Source of the DNA: SYFT01 sp964471115
GTDB lineage: Bacteria > Acidobacteriota > Vicinamibacteria > Vicinamibacterales > SCN-69-37
Length of the DNA: 64,000 nt
Direction of reading: 5' to 3'
Assembly: GCA_964471115.1 (NCBI GenBank)
Contig: CAYYFE010000001.1
Span: 310,001 to 374,000, forward strand
This document shows, one piece after another, positions 8,019 to 16,227 of the stretch. Position 1 is the stretch's first letter, and every line of letters begins with the position of its first letter. The notes under the pieces were generated by a model that saw only the letters and a program-made list of their open reading frames with translations, searched no databases and had not been told where the DNA came from. Made by a program: the position numbers and the translations under genes.

Positions 8019-9368
8019 ATGCTTCAGACGAAAGCGGATGGAGCGGCTGCCGAAACCGAGGTGGGCAGCTACTTCGTCGCGAACTACCCGCCGTTCTCCG
8101 TGTGGACGCCCGAGGCGGTCACGACGGACGCCCTGCCGGCACTGCGTCAGCCGTCCCCGGCTCCAAGCGGTTCGCATCACGTACCGCTCGGTTTGTACCT
8201 CCATATCCCGTTCTGCCGGAAGCGCTGCCACTTCTGCTACTTCCGCGTCTACACCAACAAGAACGCGCAGGAAGTCGAGTCGTACCTCGACCTGCTCGCG
8301 CGCGAATGGGAGCTGCACGCCTCGTCGGCGGCGCTCGACGGGCGCGCGCTCGACTTCGTCTACTTCGGCGGCGGCACCCCGTCGTTTCTGTCCACGCAGC
8401 AGCTGGAACGGCTGGTCACACGGCTGACCGCCCGCACATCCTGGACCGGCGCCGAGGAGATCACGTTCGAGTGTGAACCCGGCACGCTGACTGAAGCCAA
8501 GCTGTCGGCCATTCGCGCGTTCGGCGTGACGCGGCTGAGTCTCGGCGTGGAGAACTTCAGCGACGACATTCTCGAGAAGAACGGCCGCGCGCACCGGTCG
8601 CCGGAAATCGGCCGCGCGTACGACTTCGCGCGCAAGCTCGACTTTCCGCAGATCAACATCGACCTGATTGCGGGCATGCTCGGCGAGACCGACGACAACT
8701 GGCAGGAGTGCATCGCGCGCACGCTGGCGCTCGAACCCGACAGCGTCACCATCTACCAGATGGAACTTCCGTACAACACCACCATCAGCGCCGACAAACT
8801 CAAGGGGCTGGGCCAGTTCGACGACACGGTGGCGAGCTGGGCGACGAAACGGCGCTGGGTGGGCGAGGCGTTCGAGGCGCTCGAACGCGCCGGCTACCAC
8901 ATCGGCAGCGCGTACACGGCGGTGAAGAATCCCGCGCGCACGAAGTTCGTTTATCGCGACCGGCTCTGGCAGGGCGCCGACCTCGTGGGCCTTGGCGTGG
9001 CGTCCTTCGGCCACGTCAACCGCGTCCACATGCAGAACCTCGACACGTGGGAGGCCTACGCCGCGGCCATCGATCGCGGTGACCTGCCGCTGGGCCGCGC
9101 GTACCGTCCCAGTGACGATGAACGGCTGATTCGGGAGTTCATCCTCCAGCTCAAGCGCGGATGGATTTCGACGGAGTACTTCAAGGACGCATACGGCGTC
9201 GATGTGACGACGCGGTTCCGCGAAGGGATCGACCAACTCGAAGCCGAAGGGTGGCTCCGCCAGCGCACACCCGCGCGCTTCGACCTGACCCGCGACGGTC
9301 TGTTGCGGGTCGACACGCTGCTGCCGCGTTTCTTCCTGCCCGCCCACCGCCACGTCAGGTATACATGA
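8019..9368 (+). CDS. HemN/HemW-like radical SAM enzyme
   Basis: A 449-residue radical SAM protein. The cluster motif CRKRCHFC (Cys66, Cys70, Cys73; CX3CX2C) follows LYLHIPF, and GGGTP (about 117-121), FECEPGTL and NIDLIAGM mark the TIM-barrel as the coproporphyrinogen-oxidase/HemW superfamily. The C-terminal HemN-like region has GLGVASFG and a Tyr/Ala pattern (WEAYAAAI). It need not be a heme enzyme: class C radical SAM methylases and cyclopropanases share this fold. Its stop overlaps the start of a flavin halogenase-like gene (ATGA), and a thioesterase follows, so a role in a specialised metabolite pathway is more likely than heme synthesis. Substrate unknown. Confidence 0.8.
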   Translation: MLQTKADGAAAETEVGSYFVANYPPFSVWTPEAVTTDALPALRQPSPAPSGSHHVPLGLYLHIPFCRKRCHFCYFRVYTNKNAQEVESYLDLLAREWELHASSAALDGRALDFVYFGGGTPSFLSTQQLERLVTRLTARTSWTGAEEITFECEPGTLTEAKLSAIRAFGVTRLSLGVENFSDDILEKNGRAHRSPEIGRAYDFARKLDFPQINIDLIAGMLGETDDNWQECIARTLALEPDSVTIYQMELPYNTTISADKLKGLGQFDDTVASWATKRRWVGEAFEALERAGYHIGSAYTAVKNPARTKFVYRDRLWQGADLVGLGVASFGHVNRVHMQNLDTWEAYAAAIDRGDLPLGRAYRPSDDERLIREFILQLKRGWISTEYFKDAYGVDVTTRFREGIDQLEAEGWLRQRTPARFDLTRDGLLRVDTLLPRFFLPAHRHVRYT

Positions 9369-10615
9369 TCACCCCCGAGTACGACGCCATCGTCATTGGC
9401 GGAGGCCCGTCCGGATCGACGGCCGCGGCGCTGCTGGCCGAACACGGCCACAAGGTCGTGTTGCTGGAACGCGAGCCGATGCCGCGGTATCACATCGGCG
9501 AATCGCTGATCCCGTACACGTGGTTCACGCTCAACCGGCTGGGGGTCATCGATCAGATGCGCCGGTCGGCGAATCCGAAGAAATACAGCGTGCAGTTCGT
9601 GTCAATCACCGGCAAGGTGTCGCAGCCGTTTTATTTCTTCCAGACGATCAAACACGAATGCGCCGTCACCTGGCAGGTGGTGCGCAGCGAGTTCGACAAG
9701 ATGCTGCTCGACAACGCGCGGGACAAGGGCGCGGAGATCCGGCAGGGCATGCACGTGCGCGACGTCCTCATGGAGGGCACCCGGGTCGTCGGCGTCCGGT
9801 ACGACGAGGTGGACGGCCGCAAGGGGTTGGAACTGCGCGCCAGGGTCGTGGTGGACGCCTCCGGCCGCGACTCGCTGTTGTCGCGCAAGTTCGCGTGGAA
9901 GGACCGGGACGTCGACCTGAACAAGATCGCCGTTTGGAGTTATTTCAAGGGCGCCCGGCGCGATCCCGGCGTGGACGAGGGCGCCACGACGGTGGCGTAC
10001 GTGCCGCAGAAGGGGTGGTTCTGGTACATCCCCCAGCACTCCGACATCGTCTCGGTTGGCGTCGTCGGCGAGCCGGGGTACCTCTATCGCGACACGCGGG
10101 ATCCCGACGAGATCTACTGGCGCGAGGTCCGCAACTGCTCGTGGATTCACGATCACGTCAAGGACTCGGAGCAGTGCGAACCGGTGCGCGTGACCGGTGA
10201 GTACTCGTATCACTCGAAGCAGATCGGCGGCGACGGCTTCTGCCTGGTTGGCGATGCGTTTGCCTTCCTCGATCCGCTGTTTTCGACGGGCGTGTTCCTG
10301 GCGCTCAAGAGCGGCGAGATGGCGGCCGACACGATTCACGAGGGCCTGGTGGCCGGCGACCTGTCCGCCGCGCGCTTCGATAGTTACCTGCAGCGCCAGC
10401 GCCACGCCGTGAAGAGCTTCCGGTCACTCGTCACGTCGTTCTACGACCTGACGTTCAGCTTCCGCGAGTTCCTCAACGAGTACCCGCACCTGCACAGTTC
10501 GATCGTCGACACGCTGGTGGGCAACGTGTTCACTGATCTCGATCCGCTGTACAAGGCGCTGGCCGAGTTCGCACAGCGGGACGCGAAGCACGAGATCGCC
10601 GCTACAACCGCGTAG
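9365..10615 (+). CDS. Flavin-dependent halogenase-like FAD oxidoreductase
   Basis: A 416-residue flavoprotein with an N-terminal FAD motif (IVIGGGPSGSTA, residues 9-20), the ESLIPYTW region, a lysine pair at 72-73 (NPKKYSVQF) near where the halogenase catalytic Lys lies, the diagnostic GWFWYIP at 217-223 (GWxWxIP) and LVGDAF...DPLFSTGV at 295-310. GWxWxIP and the DPxxSxG segment are hallmarks of flavin-dependent halogenases of the single-component family. Related geranylgeranyl-reductase-like oxidoreductases are the main alternative. The ATG at 9365 overlaps the upstream stop; a longer in-frame start at 9161 lies inside the radical SAM gene and is rejected. Halogenation itself is inference. 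Confidence 0.75.
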   Translation: MITPEYDAIVIGGGPSGSTAAALLAEHGHKVVLLEREPMPRYHIGESLIPYTWFTLNRLGVIDQMRRSANPKKYSVQFVSITGKVSQPFYFFQTIKHECAVTWQVVRSEFDKMLLDNARDKGAEIRQGMHVRDVLMEGTRVVGVRYDEVDGRKGLELRARVVVDASGRDSLLSRKFAWKDRDVDLNKIAVWSYFKGARRDPGVDEGATTVAYVPQKGWFWYIPQHSDIVSVGVVGEPGYLYRDTRDPDEIYWREVRNCSWIHDHVKDSEQCEPVRVTGEYSYHSKQIGGDGFCLVGDAFAFLDPLFSTGVFLALKSGEMAADTIHEGLVAGDLSAARFDSYLQRQRHAVKSFRSLVTSFYDLTFSFREFLNEYPHLHSSIVDTLVGNVFTDLDPLYKALAEFAQRDAKHEIAATTA

Positions 10616-10630
10616 AACGGCAGATCCTCA

Positions 10631-10742
10631 CAGTAGGCATGTAGGCATGTAGAAAGAAGATATTTCTTTCTTCTACATGTCTACATGTCTACTGTAAGGA
10701 CACGCCCTGGCGGAGTTGTTCTACATGTCTACATGCCTACTG
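10631..10742 (+). repeat. Three-arm inverted/direct repeat upstream of the thioesterase (octamer CTACATGT)
   Basis: Arm L (10631-10654) contains GTAGGCATGTAGGCATGTAG. Arm A (10671-10694) and arm B (10719-10742) each contain TTCTACATGTCTACATG and are near-complementary to L (about 22 of 24 and 23 of 24 positions). L can pair with A or with B but not both. B ends at a GTG two codons' width before the thioesterase ATG and leaves no separate Shine-Dalgarno site. An attenuator-like switch is possible; an octamer array with one inverted part is the simpler reading. Confidence 0.7.
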
Positions 10743-10744
10743 TG

Positions 10745-11146
10745 ATGACCAGCGCATTTGTCTATCGCCGCCGCGTGCAGTTTGCCGAGACCGACATGGC
10801 CGGTATCGTGCACTTCAGTTGGTACCTCCGGTACATGGAAGAGGCCGAACACGCGTTGTGGCGGTCGCTTGGTCTGCGGATCGCGCCTGAGAGCGGGGAC
10901 ATCGGCTGGCCGCGCGTCTCCGTGTCGTGTGATTTCAAGGCGCCCCTGCACTTCGAGGACGAGTTCGAGGTGCGCGTCCGTGTCGAGACCGTTGGCCGAC
11001 GGTCCATCCGGTACGGGTTCACGCTGGCCCGGGGCCACGAAATCCTGGCCACCGGCACCATGACCTCCGTGTGCGTCACCAAGGTGCCCGGGCAGCCGGC
11101 GAAGTCCAGGGAACTGCCCGACGACGTCGCGACGCGGCTACGATAG
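10745..11146 (+). CDS. Acyl-CoA thioesterase, hotdog fold (YbgC/FadM family)
   Basis: A 133-residue hotdog protein. FAETDMAGIVHFSWYLRYMEEA (residues 13-34) contains the TDxxGxVHFxxYxxYxExA signature of 4-hydroxybenzoyl-CoA thioesterase-like enzymes, with Asp17 as the catalytic acid. The central strands (FEVRVRVETVGRRSIRYGF) complete the fold. It would hydrolyse an acyl- or aroyl-CoA/ACP thioester in the cytoplasm. It follows the halogenase-like and radical SAM genes on the same strand across a 129-bp gap filled by a pairing repeat. ATG at 10745 is chosen over the longer open frame from 10685, which would translate the repeat. Confidence 0.85.
   Translation: MTSAFVYRRRVQFAETDMAGIVHFSWYLRYMEEAEHALWRSLGLRIAPESGDIGWPRVSVSCDFKAPLHFEDEFEVRVRVETVGRRSIRYGFTLARGHEILATGTMTSVCVTKVPGQPAKSRELPDDVATRLR
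11139..11144 (+). promoter_or_regulatory. -10-like hexamer TACGAT, 7 nt before the membrane-protein ATG
   Basis: It overlaps the end of the thioesterase gene and has the leaderless-type spacing to the ATG at 11152. Confidence 0.35.
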
Positions 11147-11151
11147 GCGCC

Positions 11152-11685
11152 ATGGCCCATCTGGTTCGCGCGCTGGTGGTCGCCCTGGCGGCGACCATCG
11201 GCGACTTCATCTGGTTCGAGTACGGCGTGCGCCACACGGCGATGGCCGGCGTGGTGCATGGCGCCGTGCTGTTGCTGGCCGTCGGCCTGGTGCTGGGACA
11301 TGCCGCGGGACGGGTGGCGGCCGGATCGCTCGGCGGCATCGTCGCCGGCGTGGCCGGGGCCGGCGCGTTCTACGCGGTGGCCGGGTCGCTCGGCTACCTT
11401 GGCGGCCTGATCGCTGCCTGGGCCTTCATGTGGATTGTGCTGGCGCTGATCAACGCGTGGCTGTACGGGGAGTCCGCGCGCGTACCCGCCTGGCTCATGC
11501 GCGGCGTGGCCGCGGCGGTGGGCAGCGGTCTGACGTTTTATCTCGTGTCGGGTATCTGGACCGACCATACGCCCGACGGCGGGCGCAACTATCTCTGGCA
11601 CCTCATCGCCTGGACCATTGCGTGGGCGCCCGGATTGGTGGCGCTGACAGTGGGGAAGTGGGGAAGTGGGGAAATGGGGAAATGA
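11152..11685 (+). CDS. Hypothetical integral membrane protein
   Basis: A 177-residue, glycine/alanine-rich protein with about five or six membrane helices (MAHLVRALVVALAATIGDFI at the start, then segments near 27-47, 50-72, 78-100, 117-138 and 150-168). I do not recognise the family. The last dozen residues (GKWGSGEMGK) are encoded entirely by an octamer array, so the natural C-terminus has probably been replaced. Its TGA overlaps the ATG of the serine hydrolase (ATGA). Confidence 0.6.
   Translation: MAHLVRALVVALAATIGDFIWFEYGVRHTAMAGVVHGAVLLLAVGLVLGHAAGRVAAGSLGGIVAGVAGAGAFYAVAGSLGYLGGLIAAWAFMWIVLALINAWLYGESARVPAWLMRGVAAAVGSGLTFYLVSGIWTDHTPDGGRNYLWHLIAWTIAWAPGLVALTVGKWGSGEMGK
11649..11684. 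repeat. Octamer array, unit RTGGGGAA (array A4), inside the coding end
   Basis: Four and a half units (GTGGGGAA three times, then ATGGGGAA). The final ATGA supplies both the stop of the membrane protein and the start of the next gene. The reverse-complement unit follows that next gene at 12877-12921. Confidence 0.85.
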
Positions 11686-12860
11686 CGAGGCGTGCCGTAG
11701 CGCGGCCGGGTCTGGCGGCCGCGGTCGTTCTCTGTGCGCTGTGGGTCGGGGTGCTGCTTGCGCAGACGCCGGCGCCGGTGCAGTCGCCGGCGGTCGCCCC
11801 GCAGCAGCGCCTCCAGTCGCTTGTTGACCAGTGGCACGCGGCGTCGGGTGTGCCCGGCGTGTCGGTCGCCGTGGCGACCGGTGACGGGACGGTCCTGACA
11901 GCCACGGCCGGTTTGGCGAATCGCGCCGCGGTCGCACCGATGACGCCCGCGCATCTGATGCCGGCCGGCAGCACGGGCAAGACCTTCTTCGCCGCGCTGG
12001 CCCTGCAGCTGGTTGCCGAGGGACGACTGGATCTCGACGCGCGTGTGTCGCGTTATCTCGGCAATCACGCCTGGTTCGGCAGGCTGCCGAACGCCGCCGA
12101 CATCACCGTGCGGCAGATCATGACGCACTCGAGCGGCCTGGTCCGCTACGAGCTGCACCCGAAGTTTCTGGCCGATCTGAAGGCCACGCCGTTCCGCGTG
12201 TGGACGCCGGAAGAGCAGCTGGCCTACCTGTTCGACGCGACGCCGCCGTTTGCCGCCGGGCAGGGCTGGGAATACTCCGACACCAACTACATCGTGCTCG
12301 CCATGATTCTCGAACAGGTGACCGGCACCCCGGCGTACGACGAAATTCGCCGGCGATTCCTCGCGCCCCTGAAGCTGGACCTGATCGCGCCGCAGCTGGG
12401 GCCTGAAATCGCCGGCCTCGCGCCTGGTTATGCCGGCGTCGCGAATCCGTTCGGCGTGGGCGACGAGATGGTGCGCGACGGCCGGATGACGCTCAATCCC
12501 CGGTTCGAGTGGGGCGGCGGCGGGTTCGCCACCGCACCCCGGGACCTGGCGCGCTGGGGCCAGGCGTTGTACGCGGGCTCGGTGCTGCCCGCGCCAATGC
12601 GTCAACTGATGCGTGACGCGGCGGTGCCGGCCGCACTGGGTCCGGGTGTCCGCTACGGATTGGGCGCCATCATCCGGCCGTCAACCCCGGTGGGACCGAC
12701 CATCGGGCACAGCGGCTTCTTCCCCGGCTACATGAGTGAACTGGTGCATGCCGAGCAGTCGGGCGTGACCGTGGCCGTGCAGGTCAACAGCTCCGCCGGC
12801 GTCCGCGGCCTGCTGCGCCTGGCCTATGACACGATCACGGCCAGTCAATCGCGGCCGTAA
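11682..12860 (+). CDS. Serine hydrolase, beta-lactamase/DD-peptidase (class C) fold, exported
   Basis: A 392-residue protein with an N-terminal signal segment (LAAAVVLCALWVGVLLAQ). The SxxK motif is S97-T-G-K100 (MPAGSTGKTFFA). The second motif is Y198-S-D (WEYSDTNYIVLAMI), and GHSG near the C-terminal strand replaces the KTG triad, as in EstB-like esterases and D-aminopeptidases. Periplasmic ester or peptide hydrolysis is the general role; resistance to beta-lactams is not implied. The first codons (RRAVARPGLAAA) come from an array end plus a GTAG-headed palindrome, and the last three (SRP, stop) from a second palindrome, so both ends of the gene are made of repeat DNA. Confidence 0.85.
   Translation: MTRRAVARPGLAAAVVLCALWVGVLLAQTPAPVQSPAVAPQQRLQSLVDQWHAASGVPGVSVAVATGDGTVLTATAGLANRAAVAPMTPAHLMPAGSTGKTFFAALALQLVAEGRLDLDARVSRYLGNHAWFGRLPNAADITVRQIMTHSSGLVRYELHPKFLADLKATPFRVWTPEEQLAYLFDATPPFAAGQGWEYSDTNYIVLAMILEQVTGTPAYDEIRRRFLAPLKLDLIAPQLGPEIAGLAPGYAGVANPFGVGDEMVRDGRMTLNPRFEWGGGGFATAPRDLARWGQALYAGSVLPAPMRQLMRDAAVPAALGPGVRYGLGAIIRPSTPVGPTIGHSGFFPGYMSELVHAEQSGVTVAVQVNSSAGVRGLLRLAYDTITASQSRP
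11697..11723 (+). repeat. REP-like palindrome with GTAG head, translated
   Basis: GTAG is followed by CGCGGCC, a 9-nt loop and GGCCGCG. It lies in frame within the signal peptide of the serine hydrolase (residues about 6-14). Confidence 0.55.
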
Positions 12861-12876
12861 AACCCGGCCGCGCTAC
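12850..12876 (-). repeat. REP-like palindrome with GTAG head, containing a stop codon
   Basis: CGCGGCCG and CGGCCGCG pair perfectly (8 bp, 7-nt loop) and are followed by CTAC, i.e. GTAG at the head on the minus strand. The TAA of the serine hydrolase (12858-12860) lies in the loop. Confidence 0.65.
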
Positions 12877-12921
12877 ATTTCCTCATTTCCCCATTTTCCC
12901 ACTTCCCCATTTCCTCATTCA
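12877..12921. repeat. Octamer-like array TTTCCCCA (array A5)
   Basis: Degenerate TTTCCCCA/TTTCCTCA units, inverted relative to the array at 11649-11684. The stop codon of the ADOP permease on the minus strand (12915-12917) falls inside it. Confidence 0.8.
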
Positions 12922-15653
12922 CTCCTGAGTCCCTCAACGGGGTCGACGCGCATTGCGCGCCAGGCCGGGGGAGCGCTGGCGACAAGTGCGGCCACCAGCA
13001 GCAGGGCCGCCGCGCTGACCGTTGATGTGAAATCGCCGGCCTCCACGCCGAAGAGTACGGACGCCAGCAGATGCTGTACGGCGCGGATGGCGACGATACC
13101 CGCCGTGAGACCGATGGCCACCAACACCAGACTCTGACGCACCAGGGCCGCACCGACGCGGGCAGGCCGTTCGCCCAGCGTGAGCCGAATCGCGAGTTCA
13201 CGCCGGCGCAGCGCCACCGACCACGAGAACAATCCGTAGACACCCAGTGCCGCGAGCAGCGCCGCCAGGCCGCCGAACACACTGAGGACCGTCATCAACA
13301 TGCGTGGCTCCGCGGTGCGCGCGGCGAATCGATCCGCCCAGGTGTCGACGACGCCGATGGGCGTGTTGGGTGACACCTGCCGCAACGCCTGCTTGAGTCC
13401 GCTCACCGCCGTCGCCGTATCCCGCGCATTGATGGTCAGCGTCACCGCGCTGAAGGGAAATTGCCGGGTGGGAAAGTACGCGGCCGGTTCAGGGCTCAGC
13501 CCGAGCGCCACGTTCTGAATGTCGGCAATGACGCCGACGACGCGCACGGCCGGCTGAACGCGATGGCCGTCCGGGGTGACCGCCCAGGTCAGGTTCCGGC
13601 CGAGTGGTCCCACCTGTGACGCGTACGAACGCAGCTGGCGGCCCACGGCGGACTCGTTGCCGAAGTACCTGCGGGCCGCCGTGTCATTCAGGATGACGAC
13701 GGGCTCGGCGTCGGCCGTATCGCGATCGGTGAAGAAACGCCCGGCGGTGAGTGTCGCGCCCATCGTTTCAAAATGCCCCTCGCTGACCGAGATGTGCTGC
13801 GCCTGCGGCGCGTCGGCCTCTGAGGGCGTCGGCTGGTCGGCGCGGTACAACGGTCCACGCCAGCCATGGTCAAGCGGCAGACGATTGGAGCTGCCGGCCG
13901 AGATGATGCCGGGCTGCTCGCGCAGGCGGTCGAGAATCTGGGCGTGCTGGGTGCCGACCATCTGCCAGGCGGCCAGGCTCGAATCCGGCGCGCCAATCTG
14001 CACGTTGGTCACCACGGTCGACCCCGCGGAGACCCCAAGCGGCACGGCCACCATGCGATTGACCGTGCGCACGAGCAACGCGGAACTGACCAGCAGGGCG
14101 CAGGCCAGCGCCACCTCCGCCACGACCAGCCCCTGATAGATCCGGCGCGCGCCCTGTGAGCTGCCGCGTTCGCCCGACCGCAGGTCGCTGGCGATCTGTT
14201 TCTTGAGCAGGACCAGCGCAGGGACCAGGCCAAACGTCAGCGTCATGGCCACGACGAGGCCGAGCGACAGCAGCAGCACGCGCACATTGACGGAGGCCTC
14301 GGCCAGCCGCGGCACTTCGACGGGGGTGAGCGCCACGATGAGCGGCAGCGTCACGAACGCAATGACCAGGCCGACAAGGGCGCCGGCGACCGAGAGGACC
14401 AGGCTCTCGGCGGCCAGTTGCGTGACGATTTGACGTGGCGCCGCGCCCAGGGCCGTGCGCACGGCCATCTCGCGTTCACGCGAGAGCGCGCGTGTGAGCA
14501 GCAGCGAGGCCACGTTGAGGCAGCCGATGAGCAGCAACAGACCGACCGCGCCGAACAACACGTACAGCGCCGGCTGGTAATACCCGAGCTGGTCGTCGAG
14601 CAGCGGCACCACCGAAAACGCCCAGCCCTTGTTGCTCGCGGCGAACTCCTCCCCCAGCCGCACCGCCAGGGCCCGCGCGTCCGACTGCGCGCGCTCCAGC
14701 GTGACCCCGTCCGCCAGCCGGGCCACACCCTCCATGAAGTGCGCCTGGCGGGAGTGTTGCCGGAGGTCCCACGTCAGCCGCTGCCAGATGTCGACGTCGT
14801 CAGGGAAGCGGAAGCCGGCCGGCATGACGCCCACGACCGTGTGGGGTTCACCGTTGAGCGACAGCTGCCGGCCGACGATCGCGGGGTCGGCGTTGTACCG
14901 CGTGCGCCAGAGGCGATCGCTGATGGTGATTTGCAGATCCCCGCGATGGAAGAGCTCTTCCTCCTGGACGAAGCCCGGGCCCAGTTGCGGCGTCACCCCG
15001 AGGACGTGGAACAGATTGCTGCTGGTCTCGATGGTCGGCACCCGCAGCGGGTCGAGCCCCGGGTCGACCAGGTTGATGTCGGGCCGCCACCAGGCCGCGG
15101 CACCGGCAAACGCGGGCAGCGCCCGGTAGTCCATGAACGTGACGGGCGAGATCGGGTCGCGGTCGAGGCCGCGCTCGAGGTTGGTGTCCCAGAATTTCAC
15201 CAGGCGGTCGGGCTGGGCGTACGGCAGCGGCCGCAACACCACCGCATCCACCATGGTGTAGACCACCGCCGCCGCGCCCGTGCCCAGGCCCAGGACGAGG
15301 ACCGTGAGGAGCGCGAACGCGGGGTGCAGGCGGAACTGTCGAACGGCCATTCGAAGCGCAAACCACATGGCGAAACTCCTTCGGCGTGACGCCGTGGCCA
15401 CATCGTTGGCCAGCGCGTGATGGGTGTGTCGGGGATCGGGTCGCGGCTCGAGGCGGAGCGGGAGCAGGCCCGAGGTGTCGAGGGCATGGCGGGCCGCGCG
15501 TCGCGCGTCGCTGTCGGTCGCGCCATCGGCGAGCGCGGTCAGGTAGAGGTCTTCCAGGTGCGCGGCCAGTTCGTCGATCGTCTGCGGAGCCAGATCCACC
15601 CGTGACGCGCGTGCCTCACGGGCGACCAGGGCGCGCCACTCCCGCAGAGTCAT
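12915..15653 (-). CDS. ADOP-type ABC transporter permease (MacB/FtsX-like)
   Basis: A 912-residue permease. A soluble prefix near 1-60 (TIDELAAHLEDLYLTALADG) precedes a first membrane helix (ALLTVLVLGLGTGAAAVVYTMVD) near 110-130. The protein then has a MacB-like periplasmic core, FtsX domain 1 (VGLLLLIGCLNVASLLLTRA), a second core (SEGHFETMGATLTAGRFF) and FtsX domain 2, ending DPVEGLRSE. No ATPase is encoded nearby. Start 15653 overlaps the padR stop (ATGA), making a padR-permease operon with the opposite genomic orientation to the pair at 728-3783. The two permeases are only distantly alike, so this is not a recent duplication. Confidence 0.9.
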   Translation of the reverse strand: MTLREWRALVAREARASRVDLAPQTIDELAAHLEDLYLTALADGATDSDARRAARHALDTSGLLPLRLEPRPDPRHTHHALANDVATASRRRSFAMWFALRMAVRQFRLHPAFALLTVLVLGLGTGAAAVVYTMVDAVVLRPLPYAQPDRLVKFWDTNLERGLDRDPISPVTFMDYRALPAFAGAAAWWRPDINLVDPGLDPLRVPTIETSSNLFHVLGVTPQLGPGFVQEEELFHRGDLQITISDRLWRTRYNADPAIVGRQLSLNGEPHTVVGVMPAGFRFPDDVDIWQRLTWDLRQHSRQAHFMEGVARLADGVTLERAQSDARALAVRLGEEFAASNKGWAFSVVPLLDDQLGYYQPALYVLFGAVGLLLLIGCLNVASLLLTRALSREREMAVRTALGAAPRQIVTQLAAESLVLSVAGALVGLVIAFVTLPLIVALTPVEVPRLAEASVNVRVLLLSLGLVVAMTLTFGLVPALVLLKKQIASDLRSGERGSSQGARRIYQGLVVAEVALACALLVSSALLVRTVNRMVAVPLGVSAGSTVVTNVQIGAPDSSLAAWQMVGTQHAQILDRLREQPGIISAGSSNRLPLDHGWRGPLYRADQPTPSEADAPQAQHISVSEGHFETMGATLTAGRFFTDRDTADAEPVVILNDTAARRYFGNESAVGRQLRSYASQVGPLGRNLTWAVTPDGHRVQPAVRVVGVIADIQNVALGLSPEPAAYFPTRQFPFSAVTLTINARDTATAVSGLKQALRQVSPNTPIGVVDTWADRFAARTAEPRMLMTVLSVFGGLAALLAALGVYGLFSWSVALRRRELAIRLTLGERPARVGAALVRQSLVLVAIGLTAGIVAIRAVQHLLASVLFGVEAGDFTSTVSAAALLLVAALVASAPPAWRAMRVDPVEGLRSE

Positions 15654-15994
15654 GCGAACCGGACCCCCGCCACCGTGCGCAGGGCCTCGACGAACCTGCC
15701 CCAATCCTCCCGTTGCGCGGTCAGCACCCGGCGGCCCTCCGTGGTCAGGCGGTAATGCCGGCGCCGGCGCTGCCCGGCCTTTTCCACCCAGCGCCCGGTG
15801 ATCCACCGCCGGGCTTCCAGACGGTAGAGGGTGGCGTAGAGGCCCGCCAGGGTGAAGGTGATGGTGCCCCCGGATCGCAGTTCAATCTGGCGCGCGATCT
15901 CGTAGCCGTGCAGGTCGTCATGTTCGACCAGGGCCAGAATCAGGAGTTCCGCGCTGCCGCGTTTGGCTTCGTCAATCGCCGACCGTTCCGCCAC
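15650..15994 (-). CDS. PadR family transcriptional regulator
   Basis: A 114-residue winged-helix protein with KRGSAELLILALVE, HGYEIARQIE and the recognition stretch FTLAGLYATLYRLEARRW, then a basic wing (KAGQRRRRHYRLTTEGRRVL). It starts with GTG preceded by a strong GGAGGGCGG Shine-Dalgarno sequence and is coupled to the ADOP permease by a 4-bp overlap. A short perfect inverted repeat at 16034-16049 lies 40 bp upstream and is a likely operator. It differs in sequence from the operator of the other PadR, so the two regulators probably act on separate sites. Confidence 0.9.
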   Translation of the reverse strand: MAERSAIDEAKRGSAELLILALVEHDDLHGYEIARQIELRSGGTITFTLAGLYATLYRLEARRWITGRWVEKAGQRRRRHYRLTTEGRRVLTAQREDWGRFVEALRTVAGVRFA

Positions 15995-16033
15995 TTCCGC
16001 CCTCCACCGGCGCCTGCCGGCCGATACTCAAGA

Positions 16034-16049
16034 ACGTGACATATCACGT
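16034..16049. promoter_or_regulatory. Probable PadR operator ACGTGA-CATA-TCACGT
   Basis: Perfect 6-bp arms around 4 bp, upstream of the padR-permease pair on the minus strand. Operator role is inferred from position and symmetry. Confidence 0.5.
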
Positions 16050-16080
16050 CGTAGGGGCTTGGACGAAAAACGGACGTGGT

Positions 16081-16220
16081 GGGTTGGTGGGCGGGTGGGC
16101 TAGTGGGCTAGTGGGCTAGTGGGCTAGTGGGTTGGTGGGCTGGTGGGCTGGTGGGCTAGTGGGCGTGCCCCGCCGGAGCCGCGCGCGTAGCGCGCGTTCG
16201 GCGAAGGCGGGTGGGCCTGT
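16081..16220. repeat. Octamer array TGGGCTAG (array A6) followed by a GC-rich palindrome
   Basis: About ten units of TGGGCTAG/TGGGCTGG run from 16081 to 16165. Adjacent sequence at about 16171-16215 holds GCGCGC-GTA-GCGCGC within a larger inverted repeat, recalling the GTAG-headed palindromes found beside other arrays. No gene is visible between the PadR operator and the propeller gene. Confidence 0.75.
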
Positions 16221-16227
16221 TTGCTCG

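Noticed and set aside
8019..9368. Coproporphyrinogen III dehydrogenase (HemN) for heme synthesis
   Set aside because: Superfamily fits, but no heme gene is near and the gene overlaps a halogenase-like gene; the specific name is not supported.
11682..12860. Antibiotic-resistance beta-lactamase
   Set aside because: SxxK and Y motifs fit the fold, but GHSG replaces KTG and the family is dominated by esterases and peptidases.
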